Shown here: positions 1 through 9,188 of the stretch, in pieces
Layout: each line of letters starts with the position of its first letter
Position numbering within the stretch: the stretch's first letter is position 1
NCBI RefSeq assembly: GCF_014596515.1
Contig: NZ_MSJQ01000330.1
Coordinates: 1 to 32,227 of the forward strand
Length of the DNA stretch: 32,227 bases
Reading direction: 5' to 3'
Source of the DNA: Streptomyces sp. CBMA156
GTDB taxonomy: Bacteria > Actinomycetota > Actinomycetes > Streptomycetales > Streptomycetaceae
Notes under the pieces: model-generated
The model's input: only the letters and a program-made list of their open reading frames with translations
Told to the model about the DNA's origin: nothing
The model's database searches: none
Position numbers and translations under genes: made by a program

Positions 1-1044
1 GCCCTGACCGACGGCGTTCCGGCCGGCGGGGCCCTGCCGGCCGGCGCCCCCACCGACGGCGCGCCGCAGACCGCCGGGGTGCGCTCCGGCTCGGCCCCCT
101 CGCCCGGCACCGCCGTACCACCGCTGCCCGCCCTCGGCCGGGCGCAGCCCAGGGCCGCCGCCGCGCCCGAGCCCAGGGCCGGCGGCAACGAACGGGAGCT
201 GGACGCGGCCCTGGCCGAACTCTCCCTGATGGTCGGCATGGAGCCGGTCAAGCGCCAGGTCCGGGCGCTCTCCGCCCAGTTGCGCATGTCGCGGCTGCGG
301 GCCGAGCAGGGCCTGCCGGTCCAGCCGCCGAAACGCCACTTCGTCTTCTCCGGCCCCTCCGGCACCGGCAAGACCACCGTGGCCCGCATCCTCGGCCGGG
401 TCTTCCACGCCCTCGGCCTGCTCTCAGGCGACCACCTGGTGGAGGCCCAACGCGCCGACCTGGTAGGCGAGTTCCTCGGCCAGACCGCCGTGAAGGCGAA
501 CGAGCTGATCGACTCCGCGCTGGACGGCGTGCTGTTCATCGACGAGGCCTACAGCCTCTCCAACTCCGGCTACACCAAGGGCGACGCGTACGGCGACGAG
601 GCGCTCCAGGTGCTGCTCAAGCGCGCCGAGGACAACCGCGACCGGCTGGTGGTGATCCTGGCCGGCTATCCCGAAGGCATGAACCGGCTGCTCGCCACCA
701 ACCCCGGCCTCAACTCCCGCTTCACCACCAGGGTCGACTTCCCCAGCTACCGCCCCGGCGAGCTGACCGCGATCGGCGCCGCGCTGGCCGGCCGGGACGG
801 CGACGGCTGGGATGAGGACGCCGCCGAGGAGCTGGCCAGCATCTGCGTCCACGTGGTCCGCGAGGGCTGGATCGACGAGCTGGGCAACGGCCGGTTCATC
901 CGCACCCTGTACGAGAAGTCCTGCGCCTACCGGGACCTGCGGCTGTCGCTGCTGCGCGAGCCGCCCGGCCGGGAGGACCTGGCCACGCTGCGCCTGCCGG
1001 ACCTGGTCCAGGCGTACGGGGAGCTGATCGACGGGCGGGGCTGA
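1..1044 (+). CDS. CbxX/CfqX-type AAA+ ATPase, 5' end outside the window
   Basis: The frame is open from the first base, so the gene begins upstream; an internal GTG at 79 is not taken as the start. The visible part is a Pro/Ala/Gly-rich linker (to about base 200) followed by one AAA+ domain. It has Walker A GPSGTGKT (about 353-376), Walker B VLFIDEAYS (about 530-555) and a sensor region VVILAGYPEGM with the downstream arginine of NSRF. This is the CbxX/CfqX (SpoVK, EccA C-terminal) subfamily, hexameric ATPases that remodel protein partners. In actinomycetes such domains often end longer proteins with an N-terminal repeat domain, which fits the linker at the left edge. The substrate cannot be told from the sequence. 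The gene converges on the SDR gene at 1114. Confidence 0.85.
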   Translation, partial: ALTDGVPAGGALPAGAPTDGAPQTAGVRSGSAPSPGTAVPPLPALGRAQPRAAAAPEPRAGGNERELDAALAELSLMVGMEPVKRQVRALSAQLRMSRLRAEQGLPVQPPKRHFVFSGPSGTGKTTVARILGRVFHALGLLSGDHLVEAQRADLVGEFLGQTAVKANELIDSALDGVLFIDEAYSLSNSGYTKGDAYGDEALQVLLKRAEDNRDRLVVILAGYPEGMNRLLATNPGLNSRFTTRVDFPSYRPGELTAIGAALAGRDGDGWDEDAAEELASICVHVVREGWIDELGNGRFIRTLYEKSCAYRDLRLSLLREPPGREDLATLRLPDLVQAYGELIDGRG

Positions 1045-1053
1045 GGCCCGCCC
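1033..1053. terminator. Stem-loop between convergent genes
   Basis: GGGCGGG (1033-1039) and CCCGCCC (1047-1053) form a perfect 7-bp stem with a 7-nt loop. It overlaps the stop codon of the ATPase and lies before the convergent end of the SDR gene. There is no T-tract, as is common in actinomycetes. Confidence 0.45.
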
Positions 1054-1113
1054 CGCGGATCAGCCCCCAGGTCGGACCCCCGCCGGATCCCCGCCGGTCG
1101 GTCCGGCCCCGGC

Positions 1114-2100
1114 TCAGCTGTTGAGCAGCGCGGCCTCCCGCTCGCGGTCGAGCCCGACCGTGGCCCGGTCGGCCCGTCGCGGCGCGCTGCCGCCGACCGA
1201 CCGCAGCCAGGCCCAGGTGTCCTCGACGGTCTCGGCGACCGGTCGGCAGCGCAGCCCGGCGCCGAGCGCGCGGTCGACCAGGCCGGCGTGCAGGAAGTCG
1301 TACAGTTCGCCGGGCGCCAGCCAGATCGGCAGCTCGGTCCACGGCTCGATGCCCGCCGCGAGGATCCGCTCCGGGTCCGTCCAGCGCAGTTCGGCGTCCG
1401 AGCCGGTGACCCGTACGCAGGCCTCCAGCAGCTCGCCCATGGTGGCGTGGCCGGACGGGCCGACCAGGTTGTACGGGCCGCCGAGGCGGGCCACCACGGC
1501 GTCCAGGGTCCAGGCCGCGAGGTCGCGCGCGTCGATGTACTGGAGGGCCAGCTCGCGCGGCCCCGGGGCGAGCACCGGGCCGCCCTCCGCGATCCGGTTG
1601 AGCCACCAGGGCAGCCGGCCGATGTTCTCGTGCGGGCCGAGGATCAGCCCGGCGCGGACGAGCAGCGCCTGCCCGCCGTACTCCGCCTCCAGCGCCAGTT
1701 CCGCGCCGCGCTTGGCCTCGGCGTAGGGCACCTCGCCGGTGAGGTCCGCGGAGGAGGCGACCACCGGGGCGCCTTCGCCGGCCCCGGCGGGCAGCGGGTG
1801 GTCGTAGACCGACCGGCTGGAGACGTACGCGTAGTGGCCGACCCGGCCGTTCAGGAAGCGGGCGCTGTCGCGCACCGCCGCGGGGGCCCAGGACCAGGTG
1901 TCCACCACCGCGTCCCACTCCCCCGCGCCGAGCGCCGCGAGGCCCTTCTCGGCGGTGCGGTCGCCCTTCAGCACCCGGACGCCCTCCGGCGCGGGCCGCG
2001 TGCCGCGGTTGAGGGCCGTCACCTCCCAGCCCCTGGCCAGCGCCTCCTCGGCGACGACCCGTCCGACGAACTCGGTTCCACCCAGCAGGAGAAGTCTCAT
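1114..2100 (-). CDS. NAD-dependent epimerase/dehydratase (extended SDR family)
   Basis: The product has 328 residues. The N-terminus MRLLLLGGTEFVGR carries the glycine-rich nucleotide-binding turn (GGTxFVG) of extended SDR proteins. VSSRSVYDHPLP and, further on, PYAEAKRGAE give the Tyr-xxx-Lys catalytic pair (Y-A-E-A-K). I chose the ATG at 2100 because it places the Rossmann beta-strand at residue 1; the frame is open 25 codons further without a nucleotide-binding motif. The family contains sugar-nucleotide epimerases, reductases and isoflavone reductase-like proteins, and the substrate is not evident. It is separated from the CNNM genes by about 110 bp and converges on the ATPase. Confidence 0.8.
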   Translation of the reverse strand: MRLLLLGGTEFVGRVVAEEALARGWEVTALNRGTRPAPEGVRVLKGDRTAEKGLAALGAGEWDAVVDTWSWAPAAVRDSARFLNGRVGHYAYVSSRSVYDHPLPAGAGEGAPVVASSADLTGEVPYAEAKRGAELALEAEYGGQALLVRAGLILGPHENIGRLPWWLNRIAEGGPVLAPGPRELALQYIDARDLAAWTLDAVVARLGGPYNLVGPSGHATMGELLEACVRVTGSDAELRWTDPERILAAGIEPWTELPIWLAPGELYDFLHAGLVDRALGAGLRCRPVAETVEDTWAWLRSVGGSAPRRADRATVGLDREREAALLNS

Positions 2101-2209
2101 GCCGACCACCCTGCTCCCAGGGTGGCCGGCATGGAAGGGCTGACTGCTCTGGGCAGAATCGCCGGGAGCGGACACGCCGTCAGCGGAATCCGGAACTTCC
2201 GGACGGGCG

Positions 2210-3256
2210 TCAGGCCGTGGCGCGGTGGTCCGGGTCGTGCATCTCCCCGACCAGCTCCTCCAGCACGTCCTCCAGCATCACCACGCCGAGCGTGCGCCCG
2301 TCCTGGTCCAGCACGGCGGCCAGGTGGCAGGTGGCCCGGCGCATCGCGCCGAGGGCGTCGTCCAGCGGGAGGCTGCCGCGCAGCACCGTGATCGGCCGCC
2401 AGAGGCGGGCCGGGACCGGCGCCGAGATGTCCTCCACGTCGAGGATGTCCTTGAGGTGGAGGTAGCCGAGGTAGCCGTGGCCGGCCGGGTCGCCGTCGGT
2501 GACCGGGAAGCGCGAGAAGCCGGTGCGCAGCGCCAGCTCCTCGACCTCGGCGGCGGTCGCCTTGGAGTCCACGGTGACCAGCTGCTCGGGCTTGAGCAGC
2601 ACCTCGGTGATCGGGCGGCGGCCCAGCTCCAGGGCGTCCTCCAGACGCTCCTGGCGGCCCTCGTCGAGCAGGCCGGCGTCCCGGGAGTCCGCCAGCAGGT
2701 ACATCAGCTGCTCGGTGGTGAAGACCGACTCGACCTCGTCCTTGGCCTCCACCCGGAACAGCCTCAGGATGCCGTTGGCGAAGGCGTTCAGCACCCGGAT
2801 CACCGGGGCGAGCCAGCGGGCCAGCCGGTCCAGCGGCGGGCCGAGCCAGAGCGCGGCCTTCTCCGGGCCGGCCATGGCCATGTTCTTCGGCACCATCTCG
2901 CCCATCACCATGTGCAGGAAGACCACGACGGCGAGCGAGATCCCGTACGAGAGCGGGTGCATCAGGCCGGACGGGACGCCGATCGCGTGGAACGGGCCCT
3001 CCAGCAGGGAGGCGATGGTCGGCTCGGCGAGGGCGCCGAGGCCCAGCGAGCAGACGGTGATGCCGAGCTGGGCGGCGGCCAGCATCGCGGAGACGTTGGA
3101 CAGCGCGTGCAGCACGGTGCGGGCACGCTTGTGCCCGGCCTCGGCGAGCGGCTCGATCTGGCTGCGGCGCACCGACACCACGGCGAACTCGGCGCCGACG
3201 AAGAAGGCGTTGCCGAGCAGGAGCAGCAGCGCGACGGCCAGTTGCAGGGCGGTCAT
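2210..3256 (-). CDS. CNNM/CorC-type membrane protein (DUF21 plus CBS pair), second of tandem pair
   Basis: The product has 348 residues. An N-terminal DUF21 transmembrane region starts with ALQLAVALLLLLGNAFFVGAE and includes the MVMGEMVPKN motif at the end of the membrane domain. A CBS pair follows (roughly residues 195-335), ending in GVVMLEDVLEELVGE. The C-terminal CorC_HlyC domain of its upstream partner is absent. The family is linked to Mg2+/Co2+ efflux or Mg homeostasis, with CBS domains binding adenine nucleotides. The start is the ATG at 3256, which overlaps the stop of the upstream gene (ATGA), so translation is coupled. Tandem paralogues suggest a heteromer. A longer open frame running to 4750 is antisense-type noise. 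Confidence 0.85.
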   Translation of the reverse strand: MTALQLAVALLLLLGNAFFVGAEFAVVSVRRSQIEPLAEAGHKRARTVLHALSNVSAMLAAAQLGITVCSLGLGALAEPTIASLLEGPFHAIGVPSGLMHPLSYGISLAVVVFLHMVMGEMVPKNMAMAGPEKAALWLGPPLDRLARWLAPVIRVLNAFANGILRLFRVEAKDEVESVFTTEQLMYLLADSRDAGLLDEGRQERLEDALELGRRPITEVLLKPEQLVTVDSKATAAEVEELALRTGFSRFPVTDGDPAGHGYLGYLHLKDILDVEDISAPVPARLWRPITVLRGSLPLDDALGAMRRATCHLAAVLDQDGRTLGVVMLEDVLEELVGEMHDPDHRATA

Positions 3257-4596
3257 CGGCCCTCCTCCCCGTCCTCGTCGAACTGCGCGGGCGCGGTGGT
3301 GCGCTCCACCCGGACCTCGGTGGTGCGGTGGCGGTCGACACCGGTCACGGTGAACCGCCAGCCGGGCAGCTCGGTCTGCTCGCCCACCTCGGGGAGCTTG
3401 CCGAGCAGGTCGGTGACCAGACCGGCCAGGGTCTCGTACGGGCCGTCCGGGGCGTTCAGGCCGATCCGCTCCAGCTGGTCGATCCGGGCGCGGCCGTCGG
3501 CCTCCCAGACCGGCAGGCCGTTGACCGACGGCAGCGGGAACAGCTCGGGGTGGTCGTCGGGGTCGTGCTCGTCCTGCACCTCGCCGACGATCTCCTCGAC
3601 GATGTCCTCGACGGTGACGACGCCGGCGGTGCCGCCGTACTCGTCGACCACGATGGCCATCGGCTGGAGGCGGCGCAGCTGGTCGAGCAACCGCTCGGCG
3701 GGCAGCGTCTCGGGCACCAGCAGCGGCGCCGAGGACAGCGCGCCGACCCGCACCAGGCCGCGGCGGGCGGCCGGGACGGCCAGGGCGTCCTTGAGCGTGA
3801 CGATGCCGGTGACCTCGTCCAGGCTGTCGGTGTAGACCGGGAAGCGGGACAGGCCGGTGGCCCTGGTCAGGTTGATCACGTCGGAGGCGGTGGCGTCGCC
3901 CTGGAGCGCGGCCACGTCCACCCGCGGGGTCATCACGGACTCGGCGGTCAGCTCGCGCAGGCCGAGGGTGCGGACGAACAGCGTCGCCGACTCCTCGTCT
4001 ATCGCGCCGGCCTTGGCCGAGTGACGGGCCAGCGAGACCAGCTCGTCCGGGGTGCGGGCGTGCCCCAGCTCCTCCTGCGGCTCGACGCCGAAGGCCCGGA
4101 CGGTCCGGTCGGCGGTGCCGTTCAGGAAGCTGATCAGCGGGCGGCAGACGAAGGAGAAGGCCATGTGCGGGGCGGCGACCGCGCGGGCCACCTGGAGCGG
4201 GTGGGAGATCGCCCAGTTCTTCGGCACCAGCTCGCCGATCACCATCTGGACGACGGTGGCCAGCACCATGCCGACGACCACGGAGACGCCGCGGGCGGCC
4301 GAGTCGGGCACGCCGATGCCGGACATGACGGGTGCGAGCAGGGTGGACAGGGCCGGCTCGGCGAGCATGCCGACCACCAGCGAGGTGACCGTGATGCCGA
4401 GCTGGGCGCCGGAGAGTTCGAAGGAGAGGTGCCGCAGGGCCCTGGCGACCCGCTGGGACTTGGCGTCGCCCGCCTCCGCGGAGCGTTGCACCGCCCCGCG
4501 CTCGACGGTCACGAAGGCGAACTCGGCGGCCACGAACAGGCCGTTGGCGAGGATCAGGAGAACGGCTGCGAGCAACAGCAGCCAGGCGGTGATCAC
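3253..4596 (-). CDS. CNNM/CorC-type membrane protein (DUF21, CBS pair, CorC_HlyC), first of tandem pair
   Basis: The product has 447 residues. It has a DUF21 membrane domain (about 1-190; LLLLAAVLLILANGLFVAAEFAFV first helix, MVIGELVPKNWAI near its end). CBS domains follow (about 210-335; LTAESVMTPRVDV, then AIVVDEYGGTAGVVTVEDIVEEIVGE). A C-terminal CorC_HlyC domain (about 355-435) contains DGPYETLAGLV. This is the full-length architecture of bacterial CNNM/HlyC-CorC proteins at the plasma membrane, associated with divalent cation (Mg2+) export. It is the first gene of a two-gene operon and overlaps the second by 4 bp. The 254-bp region upstream (4597-4850) should hold the promoter. Confidence 0.87.
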   Translation of the reverse strand: MITAWLLLLAAVLLILANGLFVAAEFAFVTVERGAVQRSAEAGDAKSQRVARALRHLSFELSGAQLGITVTSLVVGMLAEPALSTLLAPVMSGIGVPDSAARGVSVVVGMVLATVVQMVIGELVPKNWAISHPLQVARAVAAPHMAFSFVCRPLISFLNGTADRTVRAFGVEPQEELGHARTPDELVSLARHSAKAGAIDEESATLFVRTLGLRELTAESVMTPRVDVAALQGDATASDVINLTRATGLSRFPVYTDSLDEVTGIVTLKDALAVPAARRGLVRVGALSSAPLLVPETLPAERLLDQLRRLQPMAIVVDEYGGTAGVVTVEDIVEEIVGEVQDEHDPDDHPELFPLPSVNGLPVWEADGRARIDQLERIGLNAPDGPYETLAGLVTDLLGKLPEVGEQTELPGWRFTVTGVDRHRTTEVRVERTTAPAQFDEDGEEGR

Positions 4597-4710
4597 AGTG
4601 CCGCCTGCCTTCCGGGGATCGGAAGCGAGGCGGCGCAGGTACTACCGGACGGATCGTCCATCGAGGGGGAGTGTCACTCCTCTGGTCGGATATCGGGCAC
4701 TCGATCGGGA

Positions 4711-4731
4711 GCAGGGCGCACTTTGCCCTGC
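4711..4731. terminator. Hairpin with adjacent T-run in the 4597-4850 intergenic region
   Basis: GCAGGGC (4711-4717) pairs perfectly with GCCCTGC (4725-4731), and TTTT follows on the plus strand. No plus-strand gene precedes it. It may end minus-strand transcripts of the PH-domain gene (without a T-run in that direction) or lie in the 5' leader of the CNNM operon. A short palindrome, GGAGTGTCACTCC, sits at 4668-4680 between it and the CNNM start. No gene was found in this interval. Confidence 0.4.
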
Positions 4732-4850
4732 TTTTACCAGCGTAGACCATACCCGGACAGAGGTAAGGGCACCCTTCGGCCCACCGGGGGCGGGGTGCCG
4801 GGAGCGGGCTGCCGGGGTCGAGTGGAGGGGGTGGACGGGCGGGTGGCGGC

Positions 4851-5291
4851 TCAGCCCCGGGCGTGCCGCTCGACCAGGTCGCGCAGCGCGCGGGCGTCCG
4901 CGATGGCCTGGGCCCTGCCGACCCCGGGCTGGATGCCGACCGCGGCGAGGGAGGTGCCGTCGGCCAGGTCGAGGGTCGCCCACGGGTCGCCCTGGCGGAG
5001 GTTGACCCGGACGATCTCGGCCCAGGCGAGCCGGCGGCGGCGGACGAAGTTGACCACCGTCACGCCGTCCGCGTCGGCGCTCACCCGGGGGCGGGCCAGC
5101 ATCAGGCCGACGGCGGCGAACAGGACGCCGCTGGCCGTCATCATGATCCGGTCGTTGAGCTGCCAGTTCTCCGGGAGCATCACGGCCATCGCGGAGAACA
5201 GCGCCACCAGCAGCACGCAGACCGGCAGCAGCACGGCGCGGGTGCGGCGCGGCGCCCAGGTGACGGGGAACTGGACGGACGGCGTGGACAC
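4851..5291 (-). CDS. PH-domain-containing small membrane protein
   Basis: The product has 146 residues. Two hydrophobic helices come first (AVLLPVCVLLVALFSAMAVML and MTASGVLFAAVGLML). A bacterial PH-like domain follows (ADGVTVVNFVRRRRLAWAEIV ... GDPWATLDLADGTSLAAVGIQ). I chose the GTG at 5291 because GGAG stands 7 nt upstream and the hydrophobic region follows directly. The frame is open to 5363, but that extension is rich in Arg/Pro/His and lacks a ribosome site. It is the next gene after hisG on the same strand, 167 bp away, which matches a neighbourhood I recall from Streptomyces. The function is unknown; PH-like domains of this type are probably cytosolic binding modules. Confidence 0.75.
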   Translation of the reverse strand: MSTPSVQFPVTWAPRRTRAVLLPVCVLLVALFSAMAVMLPENWQLNDRIMMTASGVLFAAVGLMLARPRVSADADGVTVVNFVRRRRLAWAEIVRVNLRQGDPWATLDLADGTSLAAVGIQPGVGRAQAIADARALRDLVERHARG

Positions 5292-5458
5292 GTGGGGACT
5301 CCGGGGGTGGTTCTGGTGGCGGCAGCGCGAGGGGCGGGGACGCGGTCGGCGTCCCCGCCCCATTGAACCGTTCTTTACTCGCGGACGGGCGGCCAGGTCA
5401 CCCGGGCGGCGCGGTCACGCGGGTCGCTCGGGTGCGCGGGCCGGGCGTTCCGCTCGGG

Positions 5459-6307
5459 TCAGAGGCGGCAGGCGTGGATGTTGGTGACCAGGATGGCCCG
5501 GGCGCCGATGCTCCACAGGTCGTCCATGATCTGCTGGGCCTCCTTGCGGAGCACCATCGAACGCACCGCGACCCAGCCCTCGGTGTGCAGCGGCGAGACG
5601 GTCGGCGACTCCAGGCCCGGGGTGAGCGCGACGGCGGCGCCGACCTTCTCGGCGCGGATGTCGTAGTCCATCAGCACGTAGCGGCGGGCCACCAGCACGC
5701 CCTGGAGGCGGCGCAGGAACTGATCGACCCGGGCGTCCTCGCCGGCGCCCTTGGGCCGGATCACCACCGAGTCGGAGACCAGGATCGGCTCGCCGAACAC
5801 CTCGAGACCGGCGTTGCGCAGGCTCGTTCCGGTCTCCACCACGTCGGCGATCACGTCGGCGACGCCCAGCTGCACCGCGGTCTCGACCGCGCCGTCCAGC
5901 TTGGTGACCGTCGCCTTCACTCCGTGGTCGGCCAGGTGCTGCTCGACCAGGCCGGTGTACGAGGTGGCGATCCGCAGGCCCTCCAGGCCCTTGACGTCAT
6001 CGACGTCCACGCCCTCGGGGCGGGCGAAGCGGAAGGTCGACCCGGCGAAGCCGAGCGCGAGCACCTCCTCGGCGTTGGAGTGCGAGTCCAGCAGCAGGTC
6101 ACGGCCGGTGATGCCGACGTCGAGACGGCCGGAGCCGACGTAGACGGCGATGTCCCGCGGGCGGAGGAAGAAGAACTCCACCTCGTTGGCCGGGTCGACG
6201 AGGACGAGCTCCTTGGGGTCCTTCCGCTGGCGGTAGCCGGCCTCATGGAGCATCTCCGCCGCGGGACCCGAGAGCGAACCCTTGTTGGGGACGGCGATGC
6301 GCAGCAT
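5459..6307 (-). CDS. hisG: ATP phosphoribosyltransferase (long form)
   Basis: The product has 282 residues. It starts MLRIAVPNKGSLSGPA, the typical N-terminus. It has RDIAVYVGSGRLDVGITGRDLL and ADVIADVVETGTSLRNAGLEV, the PRPP-binding segment. The length and the C-terminal part (ARAILVTNIHACRL) mark the long HisG form with a regulatory ACT-like domain that mediates histidine feedback. It catalyses the first step of histidine synthesis, ATP plus PRPP to phosphoribosyl-ATP. It lies 56 bp after hisE, whose product acts on the next intermediate, and is presumably co-transcribed with it. Confidence 0.95.
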   Translation of the reverse strand: MLRIAVPNKGSLSGPAAEMLHEAGYRQRKDPKELVLVDPANEVEFFFLRPRDIAVYVGSGRLDVGITGRDLLLDSHSNAEEVLALGFAGSTFRFARPEGVDVDDVKGLEGLRIATSYTGLVEQHLADHGVKATVTKLDGAVETAVQLGVADVIADVVETGTSLRNAGLEVFGEPILVSDSVVIRPKGAGEDARVDQFLRRLQGVLVARRYVLMDYDIRAEKVGAAVALTPGLESPTVSPLHTEGWVAVRSMVLRKEAQQIMDDLWSIGARAILVTNIHACRL

Positions 6308-6363
6308 GGGAGGTTGCTTCCTTACCTGTTGGGAGGATGGGTGTGCTCGGGAGAGCGGGGTCT

Positions 6364-6636
6364 CTAGAGGTACTTGTAGACGTCGTCGAGGGTCAGGCCG
6401 CGGGCGATCATCATCACCTGAAGGTGATAGAGGAGCTGCGAGACCTCCTCCGCGGTCTGCTCGTCCGACTGGAACTCGGCGGCCATCCAGACCTCGGCGG
6501 CCTCCTCGACGACCTTCTTGCCGATCGCATGGACGCCCTGCTGGACGAGCTGCGCGGTACGGGAGGACGAGGGGTCGCCGGTGGCGGCCTTCTGCTGGAG
6601 CTCGGCGAAGAGCTCCTCGAATGTCTTCGAAGCCAT
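6364..6636 (-). CDS. hisE: Phosphoribosyl-ATP pyrophosphohydrolase
   Basis: The product has 90 residues, the usual size of single-domain HisE. It has [14 protein letters not shown] at the start, then [15 protein letters not shown] (the MazG-like metal-binding EExxE region) and [19 protein letters not shown]. It hydrolyses phosphoribosyl-ATP to phosphoribosyl-AMP, step two of histidine synthesis. It stands 101 bp after ribH and 56 bp before hisG on the same strand. The rib-his junction is a known actinomycete arrangement. Confidence 0.93.
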   Translation of the reverse strand: MASKTFEELFAELQQKAATGDPSSSRTAQLVQQGVHAIGKKVVEEAAEVWMAAEFQSDEQTAEEVSQLLYHLQVMMIARGLTLDDVYKYL

Positions 6637-6737
6637 GATGGGCCCACCTTACGGCGTACGGGCGGACGGACGGTAAACGGTCCCGGACCGTGGACAGTCG
6701 AGTGGACGTCCGCGCTCCGGGACCGTCCCGGCCGTCG

Positions 6738-7211
6738 TCAGAGCGCGGCGCGCAGCACCACGGCGGTGGCGACGGCGGCCGTGGCGGCCTCGTGGCCCTT
6801 GTCCTCGGCGGAGCCAGGCAGGCCCGCGCGGTCGATCGCCTGCTCCTCGTTGTCGCAGGTCAGCACGCCGAAGCCGACCGGGACACCGGTGTCCACACTG
6901 ACCTGGGCGAGGCCGGCGGTGGCCGCCTGGCAGACGTAGTCGAAGTGCGGGGTGCCGCCGCGGATGACCACGCCGAGGGCCACCACGGCGTCGTAGCCGC
7001 GCTCGGCGAGGCGCTTGGCGGCGACCGGCAGCTCGAAGGTGCCGGGCACCCGCAGCACGGTCGGCCCGGTGACGCCCAGCTCCTCGAACGCGCGGTGGGC
7101 GCCGTCCAGCAGGCCGTTCATCACCGTGTCGTGCCACTGGGCGGCGACGACGGCGACCTTGAGGCCGGCGGCGCCGTCGATGGTCAGTTCGGGGGCTCCG
7201 TGGCCGCTCAT
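6738..7211 (-). CDS. ribH: 6,7-dimethyl-8-ribityllumazine synthase
   Basis: The product has 157 residues, the full family length. It has [18 protein letters not shown] at the N-terminus, [15 protein letters not shown], and [17 protein letters not shown] with the catalytic histidine region. [20 protein letters not shown] lies near the C-terminus. The enzyme condenses 5-amino-6-ribitylaminouracil with dihydroxybutanone phosphate and assembles as an icosahedral or pentameric shell. It lies 52 bp after ribBA, whose product supplies the four-carbon substrate, and is the last riboflavin gene of the operon. Confidence 0.96.
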   Translation of the reverse strand: MSGHGAPELTIDGAAGLKVAVVAAQWHDTVMNGLLDGAHRAFEELGVTGPTVLRVPGTFELPVAAKRLAERGYDAVVALGVVIRGGTPHFDYVCQAATAGLAQVSVDTGVPVGFGVLTCDNEEQAIDRAGLPGSAEDKGHEAATAAVATAVVLRAAL

Positions 7212-7263
7212 GGTTCCTACTTCCTGTGGTGTCTCTGCTGGTGTCTCTGCCGGGAGGGGTGGT

Positions 7264-8544
7264 TCAGGAGTCCAGGCCGGGCAGGTCGTGGCCCATCCGG
7301 TCGCGCTTGGTGCGCAGGTAGCGCAGGTTGTGCTCGCCGGGCGCGATCTCGACCGCTTCGCGCCCCTTGACCTTGAGCCCGTGCTCGGTCAGCGCGGTCA
7401 GCTTCTGCGGGTTGTTGGTGAGCAGGGCGAGCGAGCGGACGCCGAGGTCCACCAGCATCTGGGCCGCGATGCTGTAGTCGCGGGCGTCCGCGGGCAGGCC
7501 GAGGTCCAGGTTGGCGTCGACGGTGTCCCGCCCCTGCTCCTGGAGCTGGTAGGCGCGCAGCTTGTGGGCCAGGCCGATCCCCCGCCCCTCGTGGCCGCGC
7601 AGGTACAGCACCACGCCGCGCCCGGCCTCGGTGACCCGCCGCAGCGAGGCCTCCAGCTGGGGGCCGCAGTCACAGCGCAGCGAGCCGAAGACGTCACCGG
7701 TCAGGCACTCGGAGTGGACCCGCACCAGAACGTCCTCGCCCGCCGGCAGCCGCCCCTGCTCGTCCAGTCCGCCGGCCACCAGCGCGAGGTGCTCGACCCC
7801 GTCGAGGGTGCCCTTGTAGCCGACCGCGGTGAACTCGCCGTACGCGGTGGGCAGGGCGGTGGTGGCCGCCCGGTCGACGTGCAGCTCGGTCCGGCGGCGG
7901 TAGGCGATCAGGTCCTCGATCGAGATGATCGCGAGGCCGTGCGCCCGGGCGAAGGCGACCAGCTCGGGCAGCCGGGCCATGGTGCCGTCGTCGTTGACCA
8001 CCTCGGCGATCGCGCCGGCCGGCGCGAGTCCGGCCAGCCTGGCCAGGTCGACCGCCGCCTCGGTGTGGCCGGGGCGGACCAGCACGCCGCCCTCGACGGC
8101 GCGCAGCGGGAAGACGTGCCCGGGGCGGGTGAGGTCGCCGGGCTCGGTGCCGGACGAGGAGAGCAGCCGTACGGTGCGGGCACGGTCGGCGGCGGAGATG
8201 CCGGTGTCCACCCCCTCCCTGGCGTCCACCGAGACGGTGTACGCGGTGCCCTTGCGGTCCTCGTTGACCTGGGTCATCGGCGGGAGCCTGAGGCGGTCCA
8301 GCTCCTCGCCGGTCATCGGCGCGCAGATCACGCCGGAGCTGTAGCGGATGGTGAAGGCCATCAGCTCGGGGGTGGCGGCGGAGGCGGCGAAGACGATGTC
8401 GCCCTCGTTCTCTCGGTCCTCGTCGTCGACCACGATCACGGCGCGGCCGAGGGCGATGTCGGCGATGGCCCGCTCCACCGGGTCGAGGACGAACTCGGGC
8501 TCGGTGGCGCCGTTGCCGGACTGGTTCTCGGTCTGCTCGGTCAT
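7264..8544 (-). CDS. ribBA: Bifunctional 3,4-dihydroxy-2-butanone-4-phosphate synthase / GTP cyclohydrolase II
   Basis: The product has 426 residues. The N-terminal half is DHBP synthase ([40 protein letters not shown]). The C-terminal half is GTP cyclohydrolase [23 protein letters not shown] carries the zinc-binding cysteines, and [15 protein letters not shown] and LLTNNPQKL follow. It supplies both entry substrates of riboflavin synthesis. Its ATG overlaps the stop of ribM (ATGA at 8541-8544), so the two are translationally coupled. It is controlled by the FMN riboswitch upstream of ribE. Confidence 0.96.
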   Translation of the reverse strand: MTEQTENQSGNGATEPEFVLDPVERAIADIALGRAVIVVDDEDRENEGDIVFAASAATPELMAFTIRYSSGVICAPMTGEELDRLRLPPMTQVNEDRKGTAYTVSVDAREGVDTGISAADRARTVRLLSSSGTEPGDLTRPGHVFPLRAVEGGVLVRPGHTEAAVDLARLAGLAPAGAIAEVVNDDGTMARLPELVAFARAHGLAIISIEDLIAYRRRTELHVDRAATTALPTAYGEFTAVGYKGTLDGVEHLALVAGGLDEQGRLPAGEDVLVRVHSECLTGDVFGSLRCDCGPQLEASLRRVTEAGRGVVLYLRGHEGRGIGLAHKLRAYQLQEQGRDTVDANLDLGLPADARDYSIAAQMLVDLGVRSLALLTNNPQKLTALTEHGLKVKGREAVEIAPGEHNLRYLRTKRDRMGHDLPGLDS

Positions 8545-9188
8545 ACCGTGGCTCCCTGCGGGCGGGTGGCGGACTTGGCGCGCGGCTCACGGGTGCTCAG
8601 CCACCAGGAACGCAGGCCGAGCAGCACCAGGACGAAGTAGACGGAGTAGGTGAGGCCGGAGAAGGTGTAGCCGCTGTTGAAGGCGAACGGCACGCCGACC
8701 GCGTCGACCGCGATCCAGGCGAACCAGAACTCCACCCAGCCGCGGGCCTGGGCGACCATCGCGGCCAGCGTGCCGACGAAGATGTAGGCGTCCGACCAGG
8801 GGCTCCAGGACAGGCTGGGGTAGGACGTGAAGAGCAGGGCGAGGGCGACCGTGCCGGCCGCGGTGCCCGCCGCGAGGGCGATCCGCTCGGGCCAGCGCGC
8901 GAACCGTACGGCGATCCCGCCGCCGTTGCGACGGCCCCGCTGCCACTGCGCCCAGCCCCACGAGGCGGTGGCGATCACGATCAGCTGCTTGCCGATCAGG
9001 CCGGGAACGTGGCCGCCCAGGTAGGCGGTGATCAGCACCGCGCCGGACAGCAGCTGGACCGGCCAGCTCCAGACCGAACGGCGCCAGCCGAGCGCGAGCC
9101 CGCCGAGGCCGAGGATGTTGCCGATCATGTCGGCCCACTTGACGTGTTCGCCGAGGACGGTGAACGCCTCGCCGCTGAGCCAGCTCAC
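8541..9188 (-). CDS. ribM: PnuC-type riboflavin transporter (RibM/PnuX)
   Basis: The product has 215 residues. It is a multi-helix PnuC-family membrane protein: [78 protein letters not shown] and [14 protein letters not shown]. PnuC proteins carry nicotinamide riboside, but the homologue fixed between ribE and ribBA under an FMN riboswitch in actinomycetes (RibM/PnuX) takes up riboflavin. The call rests on this context. The GTG at 9188 overlaps the ribE stop (GTGA), and its own stop overlaps ribBA. Longer upstream frame is antisense-like low-complexity Arg/Pro sequence and was not used. Confidence 0.85.
   Translation of the reverse strand: MSWLSGEAFTVLGEHVKWADMIGNILGLGGLALGWRRSVWSWPVQLLSGAVLITAYLGGHVPGLIGKQLIVIATASWGWAQWQRGRRNGGGIAVRFARWPERIALAAGTAAGTVALALLFTSYPSLSWSPWSDAYIFVGTLAAMVAQARGWVEFWFAWIAVDAVGVPFAFNSGYTFSGLTYSVYFVLVLLGLRSWWLSTREPRAKSATRPQGATV

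Noticed and set aside
4668..4680. GGAGTGTCACTCC palindrome upstream of the CNNM operon as an operator
   Set aside because: Short, and no second copy or nearby regulator; mentioned only with the hairpin entry.
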